A stretch of 64,000 nucleotides of DNA from Clostridium manihotivorum (GCF_004015185.1 NZ_CP025746.1:5411776-5475775), one strand, 5' to 3'; positions 1 through 9,645 are shown, numbered from the stretch's first letter. A program made the numbers and translations. Notes: a model not told the origin generated them from the sequence alone.

Positions 1-405
1 CATATATAACTGTCTCTCCTCTTCTGAGAACTTAACTGCTTTAAAATCACTAACAGTAATAACCTTTTCTAGAAGCCTAGCTCGTCCATCTATCTTCTTA
101 CGGATTCTATCCATTTTTTGAATTTCTAATTCAAGTTTTTCCTTTTGCTTTCTGAGCATCTCGATACAACTTTGAGCATTACGTTCCTTAAGGTAATCCT
201 TTAGTACATTAATTGGAACTCCTAAATCCCTAAATGTTAATATGGAATCTAGCTCGTCTGCCTGCTCTAAAGTGTAATATCTATATTCCTTTTCCCTCTT
301 AGCAGGAGAAATTAGACCTATTTTATCATAATATATTACAGTTTGCTTTGTAACTCCAAGCATTTTGGCAAGTTCACCGGTAGAAAGATATATTTTATCA
401 CTCAT
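1..405 (-). CDS. MerR-family transcriptional regulator (3' end beyond the window)
   Basis: Reading from an ATG at 405, the minus strand stays open for 135 codons to the window edge, so the C-terminus is missing. The N-terminus is a typical MerR winged helix: LSTGELAKMLGVTKQTVIYYDK, then a G-L-I-S-P turn and an R-Y-Y-T segment. A dimerisation coiled coil rich in K, E and Q follows. MerR proteins bind a dyad inside an over-long promoter spacer and switch it by distorting the DNA. The gene is divergent from a MATE efflux gene with about 90 bp between them, and that gap holds a suitable promoter and dyad. The likely role is a local activator or repressor of the pump; the ligand-binding end is not visible. 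Confidence 0.9.
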   Translation of the reverse strand, partial: MSDKIYLSTGELAKMLGVTKQTVIYYDKIGLISPAKREKEYRYYTLEQADELDSILTFRDLGVPINVLKDYLKERNAQSCIEMLRKQKEKLELEIQKMDRIRKKIDGRARLLEKVITVSDFKAVKFSEEERQLYM

Positions 406-419
406 TTTAATATGACCTC

Positions 420-450
420 TTGACTATATAGTTACTATACCCCTTATTAT
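420..450 (+). promoter_or_regulatory. MerR-type promoter with spacer palindrome
   Basis: The sequence shows TTGACT (420-425) and TATTAT (445-450) separated by 19 bp. A perfect 13-bp palindrome, TATAGTTACTATA (427-439), lies inside the spacer. A 19-20 bp spacer with a central dyad is the hallmark of MerR-controlled promoters. It would drive the MATE gene at 498 under the divergent MerR protein. Confidence 0.7.
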
Positions 451-497
451 AACTATTGCATAATATTTATACAATATAAAGAAAATGGGGACAACAT

Positions 498-1892
498 ATG
501 CTTGAAACAAAAAAAAGATTACTTAACAATAAAAATATGATAATTGCCATATTTGCTTTAGCTTGGCCTTCTATTATAGAGCAGGCGCTTCAAACCATAG
601 TACAATACGCCGACTCTGCAATGGTAGGACGTATAGGTCCTGAAGCTTCTGCTGCTGTAGGCCTTACCACAACAGTAACCTGGCTTATAAATAGCCCCTT
701 CTTTGCAATGGGCATCGGTGTATTAGCTTATATATCTTTATCCATAGGGGCTAAAAAATATGAAAAAGCCAAAATAGCAGCTGTTCAGTCCATCCTAATA
801 ACTATCGTACTTGGTGTTATAGTTGGAATAATTACATTGTCTGTTAGCCCGTTTCTACCTAAATGGCTAGGTGCTGATGTCTCTATTCAAAGAAATGCCT
901 CTCTTTATTTCGGGATTATTTGTCTTCCAATGATATTTAGAGCTTCAAGTATAATATTCGGGGCAGTACTGCGTTCAACTGGAGATATGAAAACTCCTAT
1001 GATGGTTAATCTTATTATGAACGTGGTCAATGTTGCCTTAAACTTTATACTTATTTATGATAGCAGAAGCTTAACTATAGGAAGCTTTAAACTTAATATT
1101 TATGGAGCAGGTTTAGGAGTCGTCGGCTCTGCTACTGCAACGGCCATAGCACACTGTATAAGTGGTTCGTTGATGTTTATTGCCCTATACAGAAATAAGC
1201 TAGTATCTCCTAAAGGGCAAAAGATAAGACTTAATAAGCCAATAATGAAAAAATGTATAGAAGTAGGCTTCCCAGTATCCCTAGAAAGAGTTGCAACCTG
1301 TCTAGGGCAGGTAGTATTCACCTCACTTATAACAAGACTTGGTACAGTAGCACTTGCAGCTCACTCGATTGCAATTACTGCAGAGCAAGCCTTCTATATC
1401 CCAGGCTATGGTATGCAAGCTTCTGCAGCAACCCTTGCTGGAAATGCTTTAGGCGAAAAAGATGAAAAGAAACTTCATCATACCTCTACTACAATAATAG
1501 GAATTGCAGTTGCAGTTATGACCATAACTGGTGGTATACTTTTTTTATTTCCTAAGTTTATGATGTCCATATTTACTCAAGATCCTACAGTTATAAGAAC
1601 CGGTGCCTCAGTGTTACGTATAGTAGCTATCTCTGAGCCAATGTTCGGTGCTCTCATAATCTTGGAAGGAATATTTAATGGTGTAGGTGATACAAAGACT
1701 CCATTTTTCTTCTCAGTATTCTCTATGTGGGGCATCAGAATCCTATCAACCTTTTTATGTGTTGGGATCTTTGGCCTTGGATTAAAAGCTGTTTGGTTAT
1801 GTATGGTAGCAGATAATGTGGTAAGATTCCTACTATTGCTAACTAGATTTATAAGTGGCCGTTGGAAGAAGAAGCTGAGCTTTGATAAGTAA
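498..1892 (+). CDS. MATE family efflux transporter
   Basis: The 464-residue protein has the length and hydrophobic pattern (about 12 membrane helices) of a MATE drug or metabolite/cation antiporter. It carries the conserved N-terminal run with W-P-S-I-I-E-Q and Q-Y-A-D-S-A-M-V-G, and a repeat of that motif in the second half (V-G-F-P-V-S-L-E-R). These transporters export organic cations and metabolites in exchange for Na+ or H+. The gene follows a MerR-type promoter and a divergent MerR gene, so it is probably induced by its own substrates. The substrate cannot be read from the sequence. Confidence 0.93.
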   Translation: MLETKKRLLNNKNMIIAIFALAWPSIIEQALQTIVQYADSAMVGRIGPEASAAVGLTTTVTWLINSPFFAMGIGVLAYISLSIGAKKYEKAKIAAVQSILITIVLGVIVGIITLSVSPFLPKWLGADVSIQRNASLYFGIICLPMIFRASSIIFGAVLRSTGDMKTPMMVNLIMNVVNVALNFILIYDSRSLTIGSFKLNIYGAGLGVVGSATATAIAHCISGSLMFIALYRNKLVSPKGQKIRLNKPIMKKCIEVGFPVSLERVATCLGQVVFTSLITRLGTVALAAHSIAITAEQAFYIPGYGMQASAATLAGNALGEKDEKKLHHTSTTIIGIAVAVMTITGGILFLFPKFMMSIFTQDPTVIRTGASVLRIVAISEPMFGALIILEGIFNGVGDTKTPFFFSVFSMWGIRILSTFLCVGIFGLGLKAVWLCMVADNVVRFLLLLTRFISGRWKKKLSFDK

Positions 1893-2001
1893 ACTTATTT
1901 AAATTTCTCTCTGAGTATAGGTCTAAGGCTAATGTTAAAATTCTATAGATAAAATAATACCTCGGTGAAATACTATAAATAAAAATATGAGAGGTATTAA
2001 G

Positions 2002-2364
2002 ATGTCTAATATTATATTATTTATTGTTATTGGCCTCTTGGCTGGTATTTTAAGCGGCTTATTTGGTATTGGAGGAGGAGTAATAATTGTTCCTGCACTT
2101 ATATACCTATGCAGTTTTACCCAACTCAAAGCTCAAGGGACTTCATTAGCTGTACTGCTTCCTCCTGTTGGTATTTTAGGTTTTATTGAATACTACAAGA
2201 AGGGTAACGTAGATATAAAAGGTGGGATTATAATATGCCTTATGGTTCTTATAGGCTCTTTACTTGGAAGCAAAATAGCTCAAGTTATCTCTCCTGATTT
2301 ATTGAAAAAAGGATTTGCCTTATTTATGATAGCAGTATCTTTAAAGATGCTTTTTACTAAGTAA
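2002..2364 (+). CDS. Half-size TSUP (TauE/SafE, DUF81) membrane permease
   Basis: The product is about 120 residues with four hydrophobic segments and the TSUP signature LFGIGGGVIIVPAL near the N-terminus. Family members transport sulfite, sulfonates or other small anions and usually have about 250 residues made of two such repeats. This one has a single repeat, so it would have to dimerise. The ATG at 2002 is preferred over 1987 because GAGAGG lies just upstream of it. No partner half-gene is adjacent in the window. The substrate is unknown. Confidence 0.8.
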   Translation: MSNIILFIVIGLLAGILSGLFGIGGGVIIVPALIYLCSFTQLKAQGTSLAVLLPPVGILGFIEYYKKGNVDIKGGIIICLMVLIGSLLGSKIAQVISPDLLKKGFALFMIAVSLKMLFTK

Positions 2365-2510
2365 GTGTTCTCTAAATATAACTTTCAAAAATTATAAGCA
2401 GACATAAAACTAGGTTGTCTCCTTGATTTATGCCTGCTTATATTAGATATAAACACTGCTAAAAATAGTGTTACTTATAAAGTTTTCAGAGTTCTAGTTG
2501 TTTCCTCTAT

Positions 2511-2575
2511 CATCTGCCTTGCCCAATGTCTATGAAAAAAATCTTGCAGCCGAATAAATTTTATTCTTTACTGTC
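2511..2575 (+). repeat. Family C repeat, degenerate copy C1
   Basis: A degenerate copy of the CATCTGCC...GGCAGGCGA element described for C5. It begins CATCTGCC and runs through a CTTGCAGCCGA variant to a TTCTTTACTGTC tail. It abuts the 3' end of the GH43 pseudogene. Confidence 0.5.
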
Positions 2576-3910
2576 TACAACTTCTTTCCCCATACTGCAA
2601 CCCCGTATTGATCTTTTCCTGTAATTGAAAGGGTTGGCTCATCTAGCTGCCAGTCCCAAGCTGGAGTTACCTTGTATGTCTCAACAATATTACCATAAGA
2701 AATTACAATTGTAGTACCATCAATATATTCCCAGTGTCCATTAATTGAGCAGCATGTAAACTTTCCGTCTTCTGCTAAGGTCATAGGTACTGAATTGATA
2801 ACTCCTTGAGGTATAAGAAGGAACTAGCTTTATTCTCTCATACTCTCCTGCAATAAACTCTTTGCTTATATTTTGAGTTTTTTCACCTGCATAACATTCT
2901 GGGTTTAACACAGGCCATCCATCTGGTGTCCAGAACATTTTATATACATGCATAGTAGCTATTTGAGGGACCTTAAAATCATGCTCTCTTATATGGCATA
3001 CAAGATACCACTGATTGTCAAAGTCTCTTAAAACTGAATTATGCCCTGGCCCCATATATCCTTGACCATCATTAAAATGATAACCACAGGCAACCATATA
3101 TCCAACTTCATTTTTGTAGTCCTCTAAGTCGTTCATATCTCTTCCGTTAACATCATAGTATGGTCCGGTAACGTTCTTACTTCTTCCAACTCTTATATTG
3201 TAATCACTTTTTAGTGATCCATAAGAAACGAATAGATAGTAGTATTCTGTGTCTGGGTTATATCTTATATAAGGTCCTTCTATAGCACAATCAGCCCACT
3301 TTGGTCTACGAGCTATACATTTACCTATTCCTTCTTCTGCAGCTAAACCTGTGTTTTCATCAAGCTTTATTATGTGACATCCACCCCAGAAAGATCCATA
3401 AGCCATGTACTGCTCTCCTGTTTTTTCATCTACTATAAGATTTGCATCTATAGCATTAACAGGCATATCTTCACTGGTTTTTAAAACACAGCCTCTAGGA
3501 ATAAATGGCCCTTCTGCATTGTCAGCTACAGCAAGGAATATGCAGGATTGACGTACCCCCCAAGTAGAATTAGAACAATATAATCGGTATTCATTACCTA
3601 CCTTAATTATATCTGGAGCCCATATCCCATTATCTCCAACCCAATCAATGGATTCCTTTGGTGGATCCTCAACAACCTTGCCTATATTTTCCCAAGTAAT
3701 CATATCCTTGGATCTTCTAGCTATTGCTCCAGTGCAATAAGTATAATAATTACCTGATACAGGGTCATGGTATATAGCAGGATCATGTGAGCCCCATAAA
3801 CTTAATTTATCTGGCTCTTGTGGTTTTTCACCAGGTACAAAGATTGGTTTAGCCACTGGAACTGGTGGCTTACTAGGAAATTCTATATTACAATTATCAA
3901 ATTTAGCCAT
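2575..3910 (-). pseudogene. GH43 arabinanase-like glycosidase, frameshifted near the C-terminal domain
   Basis: The first 370 or so residues form a GH43 five-bladed propeller with all three catalytic acids in the usual places: D43 in SHDPAIYHD (general base), D155 in NAIDAN (pKa modulator) and E211 in CAIEGPYI (general acid). Family members cut arabinan or arabino-oligosaccharides. No signal peptide is visible. After KLVPS the frame breaks. The neighbouring paralogue has P-T-L-P-Q-G-V here. This gene has four bases (TATA, 2812-2815) where three are expected, a +1 shift. The rest of the C-terminal beta domain (...TLAEDGKFTCCS...ITGKDQYGVAVWGKK) continues in another frame to 2575. As read, the product loses about 80 residues but keeps the whole catalytic propeller. 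It could be a real pseudogene or a sequencing error. Confidence 0.85.
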
Positions 3911-3921
3911 TATTATCCTCC

Positions 3922-5106
3922 TTAAAACTCAAACTTTGGTAAGTCACATTTTTTTGCAAAACAAGCTACTCCATTGGTGTCTTTTCCAGTCAAAATAATA
4001 GTAGGTTTACCTAGTTCATCATCATAAGCTTGCTTTATCATATAAGTCTCTTTATAGTTTACATAGGTAAATTTTATTGTTTGAAAGTCTATAAGCTTCC
4101 AAGCTCCCCTTATACTTCCACCTAGTTCTATTCTTCCCTCAGCATATTCAGGCATCTTTACTGCCCAAGAATTTCTAGTACTGCTTGCACCTTGCATTTC
4201 TTTATCTAAAATATCTAAGGATACAGAATTGAAAACTCCCTGAGGCAAAGTAGGGGTAAGTTTAATAAACTCATAAGGACCAATTAATCCCTCCAGTGTT
4301 AGTGTTTCTTCTTGAATTTCTTTGTAAGGCTCAGGACTTATAACAGGCCATCCATCTGGAGTCCATAATAACTCTCTAACTTCAAAGTTTTTTTCCTTTT
4401 CTTTGCTATTAGAAAATGCTTCTTGTAGAAATAACCACTTACTATCCTCTCTTTCAAATACTAAAGGTCTACTCACTGCAACTCTTCCATAGGAATCATC
4501 AAATCTATACCCACAAGATATCATAAACCCAATTTCCTCTTTATAGTCATATGGATCTGTGAGACTTCTATTATTTGCATCTAAATAAGGACCAGTTATC
4601 TTTTTGCTTCTTCCTACTCTTATATTGGCATCCAAATTTTTATCACCATAAGTTACAAATAAATAATAATAGTTTGTTTTCTCATTGTATACAACATACG
4701 GTTCACTTATAGCTTCTCCAACCCATTTAGGTCTTCTGGCAACACAAGTACCAAAACCTTCTATATGAGCTAGTCCATTTCTTGGATTTAAATGCAATGC
4801 ATATATACCATCTCTTCCATCTCCATAAAACAGATAATGCTCTCCTGTCTCAACCTCCAAAACAGGATGAGGATTTTCTGCTGAAACTTTATCATTTATA
4901 TTTGAACTTATAATAGGTAGACGTGACACAAACTCATCTTCCAAACTTTTAGCTGTAAATAGATTTATACTACTAGAAGTCTCATCATCGGTATAAACGG
5001 TTTCATAAATCCTATATTCATTAGCTGCCTTTATAGTATTAGCACCGATGAAGTTTGGTATTAATGTTTTAATATTTTTTAAAGTATATACCATATTATC
5101 TTCCAT
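3922..5106 (-). CDS. GH43-like protein lacking all catalytic residues (probable pseudo-enzyme)
   Basis: This 394-residue paralogue lies 11 bp upstream of the GH43 gene at 2575-3910 and is collinear with it from the second blade to the C-terminal beta domain. Shared landmarks are CVARRPKW, NIRVGRSK and the LWTPDGWPV segment. The first blade, with the HDP general base, is absent. The modulator Asp aligns with N78 and the general-acid Glu with S134 (ISEPYV instead of IEGPYI). The GHN motif is also lost. The frame is intact and has a GGGGAG ribosome site, so it looks expressed. Hydrolysis by the standard GH43 mechanism is not expected; binding sugars or partnering the neighbour is possible. No signal peptide is visible. 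Confidence 0.8.
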   Translation of the reverse strand: MEDNMVYTLKNIKTLIPNFIGANTIKAANEYRIYETVYTDDETSSSINLFTAKSLEDEFVSRLPIISSNINDKVSAENPHPVLEVETGEHYLFYGDGRDGIYALHLNPRNGLAHIEGFGTCVARRPKWVGEAISEPYVVYNEKTNYYYLFVTYGDKNLDANIRVGRSKKITGPYLDANNRSLTDPYDYKEEIGFMISCGYRFDDSYGRVAVSRPLVFEREDSKWLFLQEAFSNSKEKEKNFEVRELLWTPDGWPVISPEPYKEIQEETLTLEGLIGPYEFIKLTPTLPQGVFNSVSLDILDKEMQGASSTRNSWAVKMPEYAEGRIELGGSIRGAWKLIDFQTIKFTYVNYKETYMIKQAYDDELGKPTIILTGKDTNGVACFAKKCDLPKFEF

Positions 5107-5338
5107 CCTCTCTCCCCTTTTATACTTTCTTAAGCTACGTTATCCATTAAGGTTTCTCATATATATATCATTCTTCAAAGCTTTTGAAAGCTTAATGTCC
5201 TATTTTTAATATATCATGTGAGAAATTATATATCAATAATCAATTTATATATATATAAAATAATTGACACTATACTAAAACATTTAATATAGTATCAATA
5301 CTCATACTTTTTATCATAAAAAGCTTTTAGCAATATTG

Positions 5339-6805
5339 CTATTTAATAAATATATAAGCTCCATCACCTTCTAGAAGTAGCTTTAAATTATACCTTTCAT
5401 TACCAAGTTTGTTGAACTGATCTTTTGTTACAAATAACATAGCATTTTTTGTTTGATCCTTTAAAAATCCTTCAAGACCTTCATTACTTGGCTTTAAATC
5501 AGCATAAAGCTCTGCACTTAAAAAAACGTTTTGTTCTCTTTCGCAGTTGTACATATATAATGGCTTACCTTTATATTCTAAGTTGTTTCCTATAACCTTC
5601 ATTAGTTCCTGATTACTATCCATGGTTATAATTGAAATATTTTGAGATATTATAACTTCGTATTTATATGCCGAAAAAGTTACCATAGCTATTATAAATA
5701 ACTGAGATAATATATTTCTCTCTTGTTCCTTTAGTATAATACTCACAGTTATGCCAATCCCTATAGCCATAGCAGGGTACATGGGAAGTATATACCAATT
5801 AATTTTAGTTTTTACAATGCTGTATAGAATAAAAGGAACAAGAACCCACGTACACATAAGAGTAACACCATCTACATAATTTTTATTTGAAATGTATTTT
5901 TTAAGTAAAATAAAAAAGGATAGCATTCCACTTACAAATACGACTATCCAGTAGAAATAGTTTCCTTGAAGGTAGTCAACATAATAAGTTAGCCCCCCCG
6001 TATGCCCTTCCAAGCAACTTGAACTTCTAGCTATCAGATCATAACCTACCATGGTCTTTATAAAGTTTAGTCCATCTCTTTGATATCTTAGTATTATCCA
6101 TATTAAAACAGGGATTACAGCACTTATTATGGCGCCAATAATGTATTTAATTTTTATCTTAAATAGCATCTTCCTAACGAAAAAATATATTATGCCTATA
6201 ACTATAATGTTTCCTGCATGCCAGCTTTTCGTGAGAAACGCAAAGGCAAAAGCTGCGCCAAAAACATATAACCAATTCTTGTTTTTTTCAAATAGAATTA
6301 ATGATAATATTGCTATAGTAAAAAAAAGAACATATATTGAGTCTGAGTCTCCTGATCTTGCACAGTGGTCTATAATATAAGGCATGGTGGTGGTCATAAC
6401 AACAGTAGAAACCAATGATTCAATTCGACCATATAAAGAAAAACTAAACCATGCTACTATAAATATTGTTGCTAAACCTGCAATAGCTGATAGTAGCCTC
6501 AAACCCAAAGTAGTGTATCCAGCTAGTTTATACCCAAGTACTATGGACCAGAAACTTATTGGCGGTTTTAAGTTCCAATAATCATTCAGGTATCCATATG
6601 TATTAACTATATAATTATTAGACCTTATCATCTCATATGCACTTACTCCATGCCGTGCTTCATCCCAGCTACGTATAGGAGAAGTTCCCAGTCTATAAAA
6701 TATATTAAAGCAAGCTACTAATAATATTAAAATTACGAGAAGATAATACAATCTTTCTATAAATCTTATTATTCTATCCAAAGGTTTGGTATTAAATAAA
6801 TTCAT
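5339..6805 (-). CDS. Glycosyltransferase family 39 (ArnT/PMT-like) membrane protein
   Basis: The 488-residue protein has an N-terminal membrane helix followed by a loop with SPIRSWDEARHG. The D48-E49 pair matches the catalytic acidic motif of the PMT_2/ArnT group. About 11-12 hydrophobic helices and a short soluble C-terminal tail follow. These enzymes move a sugar from a polyprenyl-phosphate donor to lipids, cell-wall polymers or proteins on the outer face of the membrane. It appears to be a single-gene unit. Donor and acceptor cannot be assigned. A second, unrelated-length GT39 gene lies at 37391-39409. Confidence 0.85.
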   Translation of the reverse strand: MNLFNTKPLDRIIRFIERLYYLLVILILLVACFNIFYRLGTSPIRSWDEARHGVSAYEMIRSNNYIVNTYGYLNDYWNLKPPISFWSIVLGYKLAGYTTLGLRLLSAIAGLATIFIVAWFSFSLYGRIESLVSTVVMTTTMPYIIDHCARSGDSDSIYVLFFTIAILSLILFEKNKNWLYVFGAAFAFAFLTKSWHAGNIIVIGIIYFFVRKMLFKIKIKYIIGAIISAVIPVLIWIILRYQRDGLNFIKTMVGYDLIARSSSCLEGHTGGLTYYVDYLQGNYFYWIVVFVSGMLSFFILLKKYISNKNYVDGVTLMCTWVLVPFILYSIVKTKINWYILPMYPAMAIGIGITVSIILKEQERNILSQLFIIAMVTFSAYKYEVIISQNISIITMDSNQELMKVIGNNLEYKGKPLYMYNCEREQNVFLSAELYADLKPSNEGLEGFLKDQTKNAMLFVTKDQFNKLGNERYNLKLLLEGDGAYIFIK

Positions 6806-6909
6806 ATAAGTTCTCCTGCTAGTAAAAATTTATAGTGATTTAAAACTATTTATTATTTTTCCCATTTAAATAATTTATATAACAGAAGTAACTTTTAAAT
6901 TTGCCTCCT

Positions 6910-7021
6910 TTAAAGTACTGTGTTGAAATTAATTAGTCACTCATCCCATGCTTTAACGATCTTATACATATAGCATCTCCTTCATAAACACTTAATTTCA
7001 ACAAAGTTATTAAACATAGCC
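6910..7021. mobile_element. Family A element, short derivative A1
   Basis: This is the only recognisable content of the 356-bp gap at 6806-7161. One end reads GTTGAAATTAATTAGTCA and the other CACTTAATTTCAACAAAG. A short interior holds the TAGCATCTCCTTCAT segment shared with the larger copies. It looks like an internal deletion of the 220-500 bp elements A2, A3 and A5. No coding capacity. Confidence 0.7.
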
Positions 7022-7161
7022 TTAAATTTAATTATACGGTAAAAAATAGCCGCTAAAGCTAACGACTTCAACGACTATTTTGGCAATGTAAAATTATTTA
7101 CAAACTTGAACATATTAATTTACTTTATTCTATACTCAATCAGTGATGCTTTAAATACAAC

Positions 7162-8310
7162 TTACCCTCTAAGGCTTAAAAGCTTATTCTTAAGCTGTTC
7201 TTCGATATGCTGTAGCTCTACTTCAGCTTCTCTACGCTTCTGACGTCCTTCTGTTTGAATTCTAAGAACTTCATCAAGAGTAGATATTAAGGATTCATTA
7301 GTTGCTTTAAGTGTATCTATGTCAACAATACCTCTTTCTGATTCCTTTGCTGTCTCTATAGTTGACATTTTAAGCATCTCTGCATTCTTTCTTAAAAGCT
7401 CATTAGTCATATTGGTAACTTCATTTTGAACCCTAGCAGCATTGGTAGAATGAGCAACCCCTAGAGCTAAAACAATCTGACTTTTCCATAGTGGAATAGT
7501 ATTGACAAGAGTTGATTGTATCTTTTCAGACATTAAGGAATCATTGTTTTGAACCAATCTTATCTGCGGTGCCATCTGAAGAGAAATCATTCTAGTCAAT
7601 TCTAAATCATGAATTTTCTTCTCAAAGCGATTGCAAAGTGCCATAAAGTCATTAGTTGCTTGAGCATCTTCTGGGAGTCCTGACGCCGTTGCTCTCTCAG
7701 CTAAGCGTGGAAGCTCCTCATTTTGAAGCTTTTCAAGCTTCTTTTTTCCTGCAAAGATATACATAGATAACTCCTTAAAGTAAACCTTATTTATCTCGTA
7801 CATCTTATCAAGCATAGCTATATCTTTTAAAAGCTGTACTTGATGGTTCTCAAGTTCATTACTAATCTTATTAATATTACCTTCAACCTTTTCGTATTTT
7901 GCTTTCATACGAGTTATCTTTTCTGAAGTCTTTTTAAATAATCCTAAAAATCCCTTTTTCTCTTCTTCATTCTCAAAGCCTTTTAGTTCCGACACCACAT
8001 TGGTGAGCATATCCCCAATCTCACCCAATTCCTTAGTCTTTATATTATTTAAGGCACTTTCAGAAAAATCAGCTATTTTCTTCTGAGCCCCAACCCCGTA
8101 CTTAAGAATCGAATTAGAGTTATTAATGTCTATTTTATCTACAAAGTCATTGACCATCTTTTTTTCTTCTTCAGTTAAAAAACTATCATCAAATACATCT
8201 GCTTTCTTTTTTTCTTCTTGAACCTTTACAGAATTATTAACTTCTTCCTCAAAAGGATCAAAGGTCAAGCTTGGTGTAATATCAACATTTTCGTTTATTC
8301 CATCTTTCAT
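7162..8310 (-). CDS. TelA family (toxic anion resistance) protein
   Basis: This 382-residue soluble, alpha-helical and largely coiled-coil protein has the TelA features. Residues 110-250 contain GFLGLFKKT, a long K/E-rich segment and an LTRMISLQMAPQIRLVQNND-type block. TelA homologues were linked to tellurite tolerance, are not enzymes as far as known, and often pair with XpaC-like proteins. That arrangement is present here: the gene starts 84 bp after an xpaC-like gene, presumably in one transcript. The gap between them is occupied by a family B repeat. A GGAGGAAC ribosome site supports the ATG at 8310. The cellular role is not established. Confidence 0.88.
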   Translation of the reverse strand: MKDGINENVDITPSLTFDPFEEEVNNSVKVQEEKKKADVFDDSFLTEEEKKMVNDFVDKIDINNSNSILKYGVGAQKKIADFSESALNNIKTKELGEIGDMLTNVVSELKGFENEEEKKGFLGLFKKTSEKITRMKAKYEKVEGNINKISNELENHQVQLLKDIAMLDKMYEINKVYFKELSMYIFAGKKKLEKLQNEELPRLAERATASGLPEDAQATNDFMALCNRFEKKIHDLELTRMISLQMAPQIRLVQNNDSLMSEKIQSTLVNTIPLWKSQIVLALGVAHSTNAARVQNEVTNMTNELLRKNAEMLKMSTIETAKESERGIVDIDTLKATNESLISTLDEVLRIQTEGRQKRREAEVELQHIEEQLKNKLLSLRG

Positions 8311-8338
8311 TCTATGTTCCTCCTATTAGCTATATGTA

Positions 8339-8389
8339 GATGTTCCACTTCGTAGTAAAATTTAGATTTTCCCATTGAAGCGGTACATC
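8339..8389. repeat. Family B repeat, copy B1
   Basis: Imperfect 14-bp terminal inverted repeats GATGTTCCACTTCG (8339-8352) and TGAAGCGGTACATC (8376-8389). It fills the intra-operon gap between xpaC and telA. Confidence 0.65.
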
Positions 8390-8394
8390 TTTAT

Positions 8395-9645
8395 CTACTT
8401 TTCAAAATCTTTTTTAGTTAGACCTTCTTGGGTAAATAGTGTCTCAAGCACAGATATATCCGTAGAAATATCCATTGCTACATCCTCAAACAAATCATCT
8501 AGAAGCTTCTCAAAAGCAATGTTTATAGTATCTATTGTATTATTTATCTCTTTTTTAGAGTTTCTAATATTCTCTCCCTCTACTGGTTGCTCGTTTAGTT
8601 CCTTATATGCATTAACAAGCTTTAAAGTAATAGGCAGATAATGCTTAATAAACTTATTTACAGAAGACAACTTTTTAGGATTTTTCTCTATAAAGCTAAG
8701 TATTTGACCTACAATGCTGTAAAGCCTATCCAGCTTTAAACCTATTTCCTCTTCATGAATAGATTCCTTAACTGCCTTTATCTGCTGGATATAGCTATTT
8801 CCTGTTTCAACAACATATCTCAGCTCCTTCTTTTCCGGATCATTTACCTCTTGTTCCATCTTCTCTTTTTGTCTTAATTCATCTTCTTTACGCTTCTTAA
8901 AGGCTTCCTGAGTTGCTAAATAATTTTCGTAAACCTCGTCACTTAACATGAAGAATTTATTTTCATCATCTATATGAGCTTCTGGAAACATACCTAGATC
9001 AATCATTTTCTTTAAATCTTTAACTACAAATTTATAATTTTCTCCGATAGATCTAGACAGCTTTTCAATAGAACAGTAAGTGTTACCATCAAGAGAGGCT
9101 ACATACTTTTTAAACCGTCTTACTCTCTTTCTTAAGCTTATTCCTCTAAACATCATCCCAAGACTTAATAATAAAACAGCTAGTAGAACACCTATACTAA
9201 TTAGGTTTGCCATTAAAAACTTATTATATAAAGATATAAATACTGTATAAGCTATAACTTGAGTTCCCAAGGTAACACTTCCAATAGCACCAAAAACTAT
9301 ATATAAAACTCCTGCTACGCTTCCAGAAGGTTTTCTATCAACATAATTTCTTACAGCTCTTCTTTCAAATCTTTTTTCTATCCTTTGTTCTGCTCTTTCT
9401 ACCCTTCTTTCAGCTCTTTCCATTCTTCTATAAAACTTATTTTTTTCTTCTATTTTATCCTTCATCTTTTCGTTAAGTCTTTGAGTCTTATTTAGAAGGT
9501 TTTCTTTTACATCGTTTATGGTATTTTCAGCTTTGTCTTCGATATCTTTCTTTAGATTATTAAGATCAATATCTATATAATTGAATGCATTTTTTACAGT
9601 GGCTCTAATTTCATCTTCCAGGTCTGAAAAATCTCTTCTACTCAT
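8395..9645 (-). CDS. xpaC: XpaC-like membrane-anchored protein
   Basis: The product is about 416 residues. A charged coiled-coil N-terminus (residues 1-100, many R/E heptads) is followed by two membrane helices (VLYIVFGAIGSVTLG... and ISIGVLLAVLLLSLG...) and a long cytoplasmic helical domain. This is the architecture of the XpaC family, named for 5-bromo-4-chloroindolyl phosphate hydrolysis. The enzymatic claim is historical and no hydrolase motif is visible. The ATG at 9645 is chosen over the upstream TTG at 9666 because it has a GGAGG site nearby. It heads a two-gene unit with telA. It probably scaffolds an envelope process with TelA, which is inference. Confidence 0.83.
   Translation of the reverse strand: MSRRDFSDLEDEIRATVKNAFNYIDIDLNNLKKDIEDKAENTINDVKENLLNKTQRLNEKMKDKIEEKNKFYRRMERAERRVERAEQRIEKRFERRAVRNYVDRKPSGSVAGVLYIVFGAIGSVTLGTQVIAYTVFISLYNKFLMANLISIGVLLAVLLLSLGMMFRGISLRKRVRRFKKYVASLDGNTYCSIEKLSRSIGENYKFVVKDLKKMIDLGMFPEAHIDDENKFFMLSDEVYENYLATQEAFKKRKEDELRQKEKMEQEVNDPEKKELRYVVETGNSYIQQIKAVKESIHEEEIGLKLDRLYSIVGQILSFIEKNPKKLSSVNKFIKHYLPITLKLVNAYKELNEQPVEGENIRNSKKEINNTIDTINIAFEKLLDDLFEDVAMDISTDISVLETLFTQEGLTKKDFEK

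Noticed and set aside
1100..1321. Minus-strand frame within the MATE gene, and similar antisense frames throughout the window
   Set aside because: They lie opposite clear family members, lack ribosome sites and show no recognisable protein features.
5160..5200. Catabolite-responsive (cre) site upstream of the GH43 pair
   Set aside because: AAAGCTTTTGAAAGCTT is palindromic but does not fit the cre consensus with its central CG, so it was not called.
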